Assembly (NCBI GenBank): GCA_965229635.1
Contig: OZ245894.1
Span: forward strand, 8,060,001-8,124,000
Origin: BQJU01 sp965229635
GTDB lineage: Bacteria > Bacteroidota > Bacteroidia > Chitinophagales > Saprospiraceae
Length of the DNA: 64,000 bases
Direction of reading: 5' to 3'
Shown here: positions 9,238 through 15,474 of the stretch, piece by piece
Layout: every line of letters starts with the position of its first letter
Numbering within the stretch: position 1 is the stretch's first letter
The notes under the pieces: generated by a model
Databases searched by the model: none
The model's input: the letters and a program-made list of their open reading frames with translations, nothing else
What the model was told of the DNA's origin: nothing
Translations under genes and position numbers: made by a program

Positions 9238-10137
9238 TTATACCCGCTGCAAAGTGGTCACTTCCTCGATGGCTTTTTTCAGGTTCTGGTAGGGTGTTTC
9301 CGTTAGTGATACCAGAGGTATGCGTACTTCTTTGGTGCAGAAGCCCATGATTTCCATAGCGGCTTTGATACCAACGGGGTTGCCTTCCACATAGAGCCAG
9401 GGGTGTACATCCAGCAAGAGGTTGTGTAGACTGCGGGCCGTTTCGAAATCGCCTTCCAGGGCGGCGTGCACCATATCGGAAAATTCGGTGGGAAATACAT
9501 TGCCGATCACGGAAATAACCCCATCACCGCCGCACGACAGGATGGGCAAAGTCAGGGGATCATCGCCGGAGAGCACCAATAGGTTTTCCGGGCGGTGTTT
9601 GAGCAGGTACATCACCTGATTCATATCTCCGGAAGCTTCTTTAACGGCCATGAATTTATTGCTGGCTTTCGCCAAACGAATGATGGTATCCGGATGTACA
9701 TTAGAAGCCGTACGACTCGGTACGTTATAAATGATGATTGGCAGAGGAGAGACCTTGGCCAATTCCATATAATGGCGATAAATTCCTTCCTGAGTGGGCT
9801 TGTTGTAAGCCGGGCTGCTCGACATGATGGCCGATACACCGTCAAAGTTGAAGTTCTTTACAGCATTGATCAGTTTTTCGGTGTAGTTGCTACCAAAATA
9901 GCCCGCCACGACCGGTACACGGCCATTAACCTGCTGGATGGTAAAAGCCAGTACATCCAGGCATTCCTGCGAATTCAGCGTAATGGCCTCGCCGGATGTC
10001 CCGAGGGACACCAGGTAGTCGATACCACCGGCAATCTGATAATCAATAATTTTCTCCAGGGCGTCGTAATCGATTTTCCCTTCTCGAAAAGGGGTGATCA
10101 GCGCAACGCCTACTCCTCTAAATTGCTGCTGGCTCAT
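9238..10137 (-). CDS. dapA: 4-hydroxy-tetrahydrodipicolinate synthase
   Basis: 299 aa, normal family length. Condenses pyruvate with aspartate semialdehyde in the first committed step of lysine/diaminopimelate synthesis, in the cytoplasm. Visible hallmarks: GTSGE at 46-50 (threonine/serine of the proton relay), YNVPSRT with Tyr137, and VKEASGD with the Schiff-base Lys166. The (beta/alpha)8 barrel is followed by the C-terminal helical part. The start overlaps the preceding DUF6913-type gene by 20 bp on the same strand, which implies co-translation. Confidence 0.97.
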   Translation of the reverse strand: MSQQQFRGVGVALITPFREGKIDYDALEKIIDYQIAGGIDYLVSLGTSGEAITLNSQECLDVLAFTIQQVNGRVPVVAGYFGSNYTEKLINAVKNFNFDGVSAIMSSSPAYNKPTQEGIYRHYMELAKVSPLPIIIYNVPSRTASNVHPDTIIRLAKASNKFMAVKEASGDMNQVMYLLKHRPENLLVLSGDDPLTLPILSCGGDGVISVIGNVFPTEFSDMVHAALEGDFETARSLHNLLLDVHPWLYVEGNPVGIKAAMEIMGFCTKEVRIPLVSLTETPYQNLKKAIEEVTTLQRV

Positions 10138-10675
10138 GCCGGATATTTGTCTTCTTCAGGAAAAATTCGATTTGCTGAATAAATGGCTTTAATTGGTTGA
10201 TTTTGGCAGCATCGATCATCAGGTCGTAACAGAAGATGCGCTCGCTAACCGGGCCCACCTTAAGCTTGGCCTTAGACAATGCGCAGATGTATTCCGCCTG
10301 CAGGTTGGTCTTGGTATCGGCGTGAATGAGGATATCCAGGTCGCGGTTGATAAACGTCTCCACATTCTCTCCTTTCGGGCGATAGGCCCAGTCGACATTT
10401 TTACGGTTGAAAGAGGGGAAGGTATAGCTCTCTCCATCCACCTTATTGTCAAAAAATCCCAACAGGCGAATCTTTTTCTGCTGGTTCTTCAGCTCTTTGG
10501 CGTAAGCCAGCACGATATCCCGTGTTTGCAGATCGGTGGCATTAAACAGGATTCCGATACTCTGTGCATTCTCCAGATTCACCCGATGAGGTGCATCTTT
10601 TCGGTTGGGTTGTTTTAACCGCTTCTTCAGATCGTTGCGGTAAAAAAACATGCGGATACTTTGAAATAAGTCCAT
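10118..10675 (-). CDS. DUF6913-type cytosolic protein upstream of dapA
   Basis: 185 aa from the ATG at 10675 (MDLFQSIRMFFYRNDLKKRL). A longer frame to 10711 would start inside a -7 promoter box, so the internal ATG is preferred. Basic N-terminal helix, then an alpha/beta domain with SIGILFNATDLQTRD and LDILIHADTKTNL. It matches my recollection of the Bacteroidota family DUF6913, often next to dapA. Function unknown. It overlaps dapA by 20 bp. Confidence 0.75.
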   Translation of the reverse strand: MDLFQSIRMFFYRNDLKKRLKQPNRKDAPHRVNLENAQSIGILFNATDLQTRDIVLAYAKELKNQQKKIRLLGFFDNKVDGESYTFPSFNRKNVDWAYRPKGENVETFINRDLDILIHADTKTNLQAEYICALSKAKLKVGPVSERIFCYDLMIDAAKINQLKPFIQQIEFFLKKTNIRHEPAAI

Positions 10676-10708
10676 ATGTGTTGATATTGGGAGGTATTTT
10701 TTTTTATG

Positions 10709-10716
10709 CAAAGATA
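10709..10716 (-). promoter_or_regulatory. -7 promoter element for the DUF6913-dapA operon
   Basis: The minus strand reads TATCTTTG, a full match to TAnnTTTG, 33 bp before the chosen ATG and just beyond the accA stop. No good -33 box is seen. Confidence 0.5.
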
Positions 10717-10720
10717 GTGA

Positions 10721-11707
10721 TTATTTACCGTCTTTTCCTTCGCCTACTTCCTGAGGGACTGTATCATAAACGCCAATGCTTGCATATTTATTGATACGCG
10801 CCTCAATGCGTTCCTCCGGATCCATCTCCTGCAATTCAGCAATACACTTCTTAATATGGCGCTTTAATACCTTGGCCATTTCCTCCGGTGCATTGTGTGC
10901 TCCACCGAGGGGTTCCTTGATGATATCGTCGATCAGGCCATTGGCAAACATATCGTCGGCGGTCAATTTCAGGGCTTCTGCCGCCTGTTCCTTATAATCC
11001 CAGGTGCGCCACAGGATGGTCGAGCAGTTTTCCGGAGAAATCACCGAGTACCAGGTATTTTCCAGCATAAACACACGATCCCCCAGTCCGATACCGATGG
11101 CACCGCCCGATGCTCCTTCGCCGATCACTACGCAAACGATGGGCACTTTCAATTGAGCCATTTCAAAGAGGTTGCGAGCGATAGCCTCGGCCTGTCCGCG
11201 CTCTTCGGCCTCCAGTCCGGGATAAGCGCCTGGGGTGTCAATCAGGCAAACAACCGGATAGTTAAAACGTTCGGCCAGCTTCATGAGGCGCAGCGCTTTG
11301 CGATAGCCTTCGGGGTTGGCCATGCCGAAGTTGCGGTATTGACGCATTTTGGTATTAACCCCTTTCTGGTGTCCCAGAATCACCACGGTTTGTCCGTCGA
11401 GATTGCCCAATCCACCAACGATGGCCTTATCGTCCTTGACATAGCGGTCGCCATGCAGTTCGACAAATTTGCGGCACATCTGTTCAATGTAATAATAAGT
11501 GTAGGGCCTTTCAGGATGGCGAGACAGCTGAACTTTTTGCCAGCCGGACAGATTGTTGTAAATCTCTTTACGGGTGTTCTTGATTTTTGTTTCGAGCTCT
11601 TTGATGGTTGTTGACATATCAACAATACCTTCTTCATCCACCTGCTGGATTTTCTCCAGTTGCTCGTACAACTTTTCCAGGGGTTTTTCGAAATCCAAAA
11701 AAACCAT
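10721..11707 (-). CDS. accA: Acetyl-CoA carboxylase carboxyltransferase subunit alpha
   Basis: 328 aa, typical length. With AccD it forms the carboxyltransferase that moves CO2 from biotin-BCCP to acetyl-CoA, the first step of fatty-acid synthesis. Visible: N-terminal coiled region (FEKPLEKLYEQLEKI), then the crotonase-fold core with RHPERPYTYYYI, GHQKGVNTK, the LIDTPGAYPG motif and GEGASGGAIGIGLGD oxyanion/CoA-binding loop. Monocistronic in appearance, with its own promoter upstream. Confidence 0.97.
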   Translation of the reverse strand: MVFLDFEKPLEKLYEQLEKIQQVDEEGIVDMSTTIKELETKIKNTRKEIYNNLSGWQKVQLSRHPERPYTYYYIEQMCRKFVELHGDRYVKDDKAIVGGLGNLDGQTVVILGHQKGVNTKMRQYRNFGMANPEGYRKALRLMKLAERFNYPVVCLIDTPGAYPGLEAEERGQAEAIARNLFEMAQLKVPIVCVVIGEGASGGAIGIGLGDRVFMLENTWYSVISPENCSTILWRTWDYKEQAAEALKLTADDMFANGLIDDIIKEPLGGAHNAPEEMAKVLKRHIKKCIAELQEMDPEERIEARINKYASIGVYDTVPQEVGEGKDGK

Positions 11708-11760
11708 AGCTTTCGTTTTTAGGAAGCCTGCCCTGGGGGCATTTTTCCTTTTTGCTACCC

Positions 11761-11792
11761 CAAAAGTAGCATTAGGGGAACAATTTCTGCAA
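11761..11792 (-). promoter_or_regulatory. Promoter of accA
   Basis: The minus strand reads TTG (11790-11792), 21 bp, then TACTTTTG (11761-11768), a good Bacteroidota -33/-7 pair about 54 bp before the accA ATG. Confidence 0.6.
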
Positions 11793-11915
11793 TGCGTAAG
11801 TTATAATCTCCGGGCGTGGTGGCTACTATCCTTCATTCCCGGGCTGCAAAATTAGCAATAAGCCAGCAGTTCATCGTGAGAAAAAAAATTTTTTTTATTT
11901 TTTTTCATCGGAGGG

Positions 11916-11946
11916 TTGCACGGTAAAAAAAAGCGTTTTACATTTG
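11916..11946 (+). promoter_or_regulatory. Promoter of the tRNA-Asp region
   Basis: TTG at 11916-11918 and TACATTTG at 11939-11946, spaced 20 bp, is a near-ideal Bacteroidota promoter pointing at the tRNA array. A start near 11953 would transcribe both mosaic copies and the intact tRNA. Upstream (11793-11915) I see only an A/T homopolymer tract. Confidence 0.65.
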
Positions 11947-12030
11947 CACTCGCCAAACGGCAAAAGCGTCGTTAAAAGCACAACAACCCGGTAAGATTTC
12001 AGTAATTTTTACGGGTATATTTTAGAGATT

Positions 12031-12118
12031 GGTCCGGTAGTTTCCCGATATAGATCGGGATTAGAATACATGCCTGGCATCTCGGCTTAGCCGAGACGGG
12101 TTCGATTCTCTATCACCA
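12031..12118 (+). pseudogene. tRNA-Asp-like mosaic copy 1 with two inserted palindromes
   Basis: Begins GGTCCGGTAGTT and keeps TTAGAATACATGCCTG like the intact tRNA-Asp at 12242. The D-arm is replaced by a perfect hairpin TCCCGATATAGATCGGGA, and the 3' anticodon stem/variable region by TCTCGGCTTAGCCGAGA. It ends GGGTTCGATTCTCTATCACCA, with a T-loop-like motif and CACCA. Acceptor pairing is lost, so this is unlikely to be a working tRNA. The anticodon-loop position reads GGC and not GTC. Confidence 0.7.
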
Positions 12119-12136
12119 AAAATACTTTGAAATAAT

Positions 12137-12224
12137 GGTCCGGTAGTTTCCCGATATAGATCGGGATTAGAATACATGCCTGTCATCTCGGCTTAGCCGA
12201 GACGGGTTCGATTCTCTACCACCA
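12137..12224 (+). pseudogene. tRNA-Asp-like mosaic copy 2 with two inserted palindromes
   Basis: Same architecture as copy 1 at a 106-bp period, with CTGTCA retained in the anticodon loop and a CTACCACCA end. The same two palindromes replace the D-arm and the variable region. Spacers (ACTTTGAAATRAT) are also shared, so copies 1, 2 and the intact tRNA form a three-unit tandem array with periods of 106 and 105 bp. Confidence 0.7.
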
Positions 12225-12241
12225 AGACACTTTGAAATGAT

Positions 12242-12315
12242 GGTCCGGTAGTTCAGTTGGTTAGAATACATGCCTGTCACGCATGGGGTCGCGGGTTCGA
12301 GTCCCGTCCGGACCG
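12242..12315 (+). tRNA. tRNA-Asp (GTC)
   Basis: 74 nt. Acceptor GGTCCGG/CCGGACC, D-arm GTTCAGTTGGTTAGAAT, anticodon arm CATGC-CTGTCAC-GCATG with GTC, T-arm GCGGG-TTCGAGT-CCCGT, discriminator G73 as expected for Asp. CCA is not encoded. Its 3' end is the attachment site of the island that follows. Confidence 0.96.
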
Positions 12316-12325
12316 CTAAAATTTG
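12302..12325 (+). repeat. attL core, 24 bp
   Basis: Starts TCCCGTCCGGACCG (tRNA 3' end) and ends CTAAAATTTG; identical to 33137-33160. After 12325 the two sites diverge (GCTAG against ACAAA). Confidence 0.92.
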
Positions 12326-12362
12326 GCTAGAAAAACGCAGCCAAGTTCAGCAAAACATAGAC

Positions 12363-12392
12363 AAATAGCTCTGATTTTTATCAGGGCTATTT
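12363..12392 (+). terminator. Terminator after tRNA-Asp, supplied by the island
   Basis: 13-bp stem AAATAGCTCTGAT / ATCAGGGCTATTT with one G-T pair and a TTTT loop, followed by a T-rich stretch. Integration displaced the native terminator (33251-33283), and this hairpin would restore termination. Confidence 0.6.
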
Positions 12393-12446
12393 GCATTTTA
12401 GGCCCTGCCAAACGTGGACAAATGGGGCCAATCAAAGCCAAATACA

Positions 12447-12468
12447 CTTTGCACCAGTTTTTGCACTA
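12447..12468 (+). promoter_or_regulatory. Candidate integrase arm-type sites, left end
   Basis: Two TTTGCAC words 13 bp apart (TTTGCACCAG, TTTTGCACTA) between attL and the integrase gene. The same doublet occurs near attR (33052-33074), as expected for arm-binding sites of a tyrosine recombinase. Inference. Confidence 0.4.
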
Positions 12469-12523
12469 GAAAAATTGCCTTGTTTCTGTCTGTCAATCAA
12501 TTTTTTTACTAAAATTTTGACAG

Positions 12524-13759
12524 ATGCCTTTAAAAAGCATTGCATTCAACCTGGTACATAGTTCGCAACGAAAGAAGCGAGTCAACAAGGACGGAACCGG
12601 CCCAGTTTGGGTATGCGGTTATCAGGCAGGAAGACACAAATATTTTCCGACCGGTGTTCGAGTCAGAGCCGATCAGTGGGACAGACGCCGCAGCGAAGTA
12701 GTGGCCCACCCTAACGCCAATGCGTACAATCTGCTTATCAGCAGGAAAATGGCTGATTTGAGGAGTTACCAGGTGGACCTGATCAATGAGCACTACGGCG
12801 AACACGTCAGCCTCAAAGAGTTTGACGAACGATATCGCGCCACCGGTGGCCAGCAGCTATCCTTTTGCTCCTTCTATGAGCTGATGGTAAAACAAAGGCG
12901 GGAGATCTCCGAAGCCACCCGGCAAACCCAACTGAACACCCTGAACCACTTTAGGGCTTGCGTTGGAGAAATTTCCTTCCTCCAGCTCAAATACGATACC
13001 CTGCACGACTTCCACCAATATTTGCTGGGAGAGGAAAAGGAACTGACCACAATAGATAAGTACCATCGACATTTAAAGACTTATATTAACCTGGCGATCA
13101 GCAAAGGCTACATTCGCTCAGGAAAAAGCCCTTACGACGATTTTAAGTACGATAAAGGGCGACACAGACCAAAAGACTTTTTGCGCCTGGAGGAGCTGGA
13201 GATGCTGGAGCAGATGGACACCGGCGATTTGACTCCGGAGCAGATTAAAGCCAGGGACATTTTCTTGTTGATGGCCTTTACTGGCCTTCGCTTTAGTGAT
13301 GCCGTTTCGATGTGTCCGCGCAATTTGGCCAAAACTCGCAAAGGATATCAATACAGCGCGATCATGGTCAAGAACCGCCGACGCAGCAAGAAGGAAATCA
13401 ATCTGCCGATTTACGCTTTTTTCCATTTCTGTGAAGAGGAAGAAAGCAGGGCGCAACGCTGGCTAAAACACTGTATAGCTGAATATCCGGCAAAACCGAG
13501 AGAGCCCTTTTTCAGAGGGGTCACCAATACGAAAGTAAACGAATACCTAAAGATCGTAGCCGAAAAAGCGGGCCTGGACAAACATTTGACCTGCCACGTG
13601 GGACGGCACTCTTTTGGGACTAATATGGCCGTAAAAATACCGGTGACGTTGCTGCAAAAGTACATGAGTCATTCGAAGATCGAGACGACAATGCAGTACA
13701 TTCACATGGCCCGTAAAATTGAGGATACTGTGATGGAGCGTATCCGCTGGGAAAAGTAA
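12524..13759 (+). CDS. int: Tyrosine recombinase/integrase of the island
   Basis: 411 aa. Order: arm DNA-binding domain (about 1-85, with TGVRVRADQW), SAM-like core-binding domain (about 110-200), catalytic domain (about 215-405). Catalytic residues are all present: Arg256 (TGLRFSD), His358 and Arg361 (HVGRHSFG), His383 (MSHSKIETT) and nucleophile Tyr392 (QYIH). This is the Bacteroidota phage-type integrase with a long arm domain. It lies 200 bp after tRNA-Asp and should integrate and, with the excisionase, excise the element at the 24-bp core. Confidence 0.95.
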   Translation: MPLKSIAFNLVHSSQRKKRVNKDGTGPVWVCGYQAGRHKYFPTGVRVRADQWDRRRSEVVAHPNANAYNLLISRKMADLRSYQVDLINEHYGEHVSLKEFDERYRATGGQQLSFCSFYELMVKQRREISEATRQTQLNTLNHFRACVGEISFLQLKYDTLHDFHQYLLGEEKELTTIDKYHRHLKTYINLAISKGYIRSGKSPYDDFKYDKGRHRPKDFLRLEELEMLEQMDTGDLTPEQIKARDIFLLMAFTGLRFSDAVSMCPRNLAKTRKGYQYSAIMVKNRRRSKKEINLPIYAFFHFCEEEESRAQRWLKHCIAEYPAKPREPFFRGVTNTKVNEYLKIVAEKAGLDKHLTCHVGRHSFGTNMAVKIPVTLLQKYMSHSKIETTMQYIHMARKIEDTVMERIRWEK

Positions 13760-13771
13760 ACAGCCGAATCG

Positions 13772-14611
13772 ATGAGTAAACAAAAGAAGCCAAGGAAAGT
13801 TAGTTTTAAACTCTTTTTGAACAAAGCGTTGACTCCAGAAAAGGAGGGCTTCTACCCTGTCTATTTAAGAATTACCTATAAGGGCCAAAACACAAAGGTT
13901 CCTGATGTTTTGATGAACAATACCACCCTGTTTTGGACTGAAGAAGACTTATCCAATTTTGAAAAAGGCAAACCCAGTACTGGAATTCGTGGAAATGATC
14001 AATTTTTGAAAAGCTCTTTAGATTTCTACGAAGACATCATTAGATACGAAGACCCCGATAGCAACGATAATTACTCTATTGGTGGTTTTGCTGAGCGTGT
14101 ACGATTCTATAGGTTACCGATTTACGATGATTTTCTTACCCAATTATCGTATTACTTTAATGTGGAACAGGCCTTACTCTATGATCAAGACAAGATAGAA
14201 TCAAAGACCAGTTTTGAAAAATTGAATGAAGAAACCAAGCAAATAGTACCACTCTTGTCCCCTGGTTTGAAACGTCTTATCGAGGCTTATCTATTAGTCA
14301 AGCTGTATGGGCTAGATCAATACCACGAGTACCAAAATGATCTTTGGTTTGGAGATACTTATTATCACTGGGTAATCAAAGATGGGATGACACCATTCAA
14401 GAGGTTCCTGGCGGATTTTTTTGGAGACAGACAAAATATCAATGATGACTATTTGAGTACCCTTCTAGCAAATAACACTCCTTTCAAGCGAGAATTGGGA
14501 AATTTATTGAATATTTTGAAGCCTGAAAAAGAATTCTCAAAAGTATATACTGCGCTGATTAAGAACCACTTTGAATTAATGATTGAGTCATTTCAAAAGA
14601 AGCAAGAATAA
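13772..14611 (+). CDS. Integrase-arm-like protein without catalytic domain
   Basis: 279 aa, starting 12 bp after int. The N-terminus (about 1-60: FKLFLNKALTPEKEGFYPVY, then LRITYKGQNTKVPD) resembles the arm-type DNA-binding domain of Bacteroidota integrases, but the following 200 residues show no SAM-like or catalytic domain and no R/H/R/H/Y residues. The rest is acidic and aromatic-rich, with no family recognised. It may compete for or modulate integrase arm sites; this is inference. Base composition is more AT-rich than in int, suggesting a separate origin. Confidence 0.7.
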   Translation: MSKQKKPRKVSFKLFLNKALTPEKEGFYPVYLRITYKGQNTKVPDVLMNNTTLFWTEEDLSNFEKGKPSTGIRGNDQFLKSSLDFYEDIIRYEDPDSNDNYSIGGFAERVRFYRLPIYDDFLTQLSYYFNVEQALLYDQDKIESKTSFEKLNEETKQIVPLLSPGLKRLIEAYLLVKLYGLDQYHEYQNDLWFGDTYYHWVIKDGMTPFKRFLADFFGDRQNINDDYLSTLLANNTPFKRELGNLLNILKPEKEFSKVYTALIKNHFELMIESFQKKQE

Positions 14612-14626
14612 TTTTTTTGCTATAAT

Positions 14627-14714
14627 TTAATGACTAGTCATTAAGTTATTCGTACTTTTGTCTAGACATATGGAGACAAGGCTTTTTCATAATTTAAAAA
14701 AATGACTAGTCATT
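14627..14714 (+). promoter_or_regulatory. Paired palindromic operators upstream of the excisionase gene
   Basis: TTAATGACTAGTCATTAA at 14627-14644 and AATGACTAGTCATT at 14701-14714, centres 72 bp apart (about seven helical turns). A -7 match TACTTTTG (14651-14658) follows the first palindrome, so a dimeric repressor there would block the promoter, and looping between sites is possible. The repressor is not identified; the excisionase itself or a host protein are candidates. Confidence 0.6.
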
Positions 14715-14728
14715 AAAAATCTTTAAAA

Positions 14729-14929
14729 ATGGTTGACTTACAAAATCAAAAACCACTCTTACTGAGTGTGAAGACTATTGCACAAGTGCTAGATGTTAGT
14801 ACGAGAACAGTTTCCCGAATGCACAAGGAAGGGAAAATCCGGCTATACAAAATTGGTGGAAAATTATTCGCCAAGTATGAAGAACTAAAAGCTGATATCG
14901 AAGAAGCAACAGAACCTGTTCTTCCCTAA
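14729..14929 (+). CDS. Excisionase / MerR-type HTH (AlpA-like)
   Basis: 66 aa. A single winged HTH of the excisionase class: LSVKTIAQVLDVSTRTVSRM then KEGKIRLYKIGGKLFAKYEEL. Such proteins bend DNA and direct the integrase toward excision, or act as activators (AlpA). It has its own promoter region with paired palindromes and is closed by a strong terminator. The acidic tail (IEEATEPVLP) is normal for the group. Confidence 0.85.
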   Translation: MVDLQNQKPLLLSVKTIAQVLDVSTRTVSRMHKEGKIRLYKIGGKLFAKYEELKADIEEATEPVLP

Positions 14930-14937
14930 AAACAAAA

Positions 14938-14979
14938 AAGCGTTTGAGAGACGGCAATCTCCCAAACGCTTTGATTTTT
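14938..14979 (+). terminator. Rho-independent terminator after xis
   Basis: Stem AAGCGTTTGAGAGA / TCTCCCAAACGCTT with one mismatch and a CGGCAA loop, followed by GATTTTTT. It isolates the excisionase from the replication module. A small GACAC/GTGTC dyad follows at 14986-15000. Confidence 0.8.
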
Positions 14980-15011
14980 TCAAAAGACACTGTTCGTGTC
15001 AAAAATCAATT

Positions 15012-15266
15012 ATGATGGGTACAAAGATAACCTTTTTACCAGACGAAAGCAAACAACGCACTGCTTTCCTTACTGCTGGCCACCAGGTCACGCAGCTAAT
15101 TCAACTCCCACAAAGACCATTCGCTGGCCCCCCCATTTTTGCAGATGCTCCGGCGCACAAGAAGATGATCAAACCTCTACCCTTTGCCCTGCTTTGGCTC
15201 TCGCCATGGCCGGGCGCTCCTATTCATTTGATCACTCAAAAATTCCGCTGCTATGCAACCTGTTAA
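15012..15266 (+). CDS. Possible small protein ahead of the replication module
   Basis: 84 codons, ATGATG start, no recognised domain. Its stop overlaps the next start by 14 bp, which supports translation, but the C-terminal half is proline- and tryptophan-rich and could be non-coding. A competing frame covers 14996-15343. Confidence 0.35.
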   Translation: MMGTKITFLPDESKQRTAFLTAGHQVTQLIQLPQRPFAGPPIFADAPAHKKMIKPLPFALLWLSPWPGAPIHLITQKFRCYATC

Positions 15267-15471
15267 AAACTCGCCAAGAACCCACGCTCTACTATCCATC
15301 GATGAACTGGCCATTGTGTACCGCAACAACAAAGCCAGGTTAGCCCATTTAGACAACAGAAAAGGAGAACTAGCCAGTACTACTGCTGTCTTCCGTAGAA
15401 TCAAAATGGAACTACTAATGGAGAACATTGAGATACTCACCATTTTGTTAAAACGTAAAGCTAAAAACTAA
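15253..15471 (+). CDS. Small helical protein upstream of primase-helicase
   Basis: 72 aa, ends 3 bp before the primase-helicase ATG. It looks like one or two amphipathic helices (LSIDELAIVYRNNKARLAHL, then MELLMENIEILTILLKRKAK). Tight spacing to the next gene suggests a shared operon. No family recognised; an accessory replication or regulatory role is only a guess. Confidence 0.6.
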   Translation: MQPVKNSPRTHALLSIDELAIVYRNNKARLAHLDNRKGELASTTAVFRRIKMELLMENIEILTILLKRKAKN

Positions 15472-15474
15472 AAC

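Noticed and set aside
12031..12224. Two additional functional tRNA genes
   Set aside because: The D-arm is replaced, acceptor pairing is lost and the T-stem is mismatched, so canonical folding is not possible.
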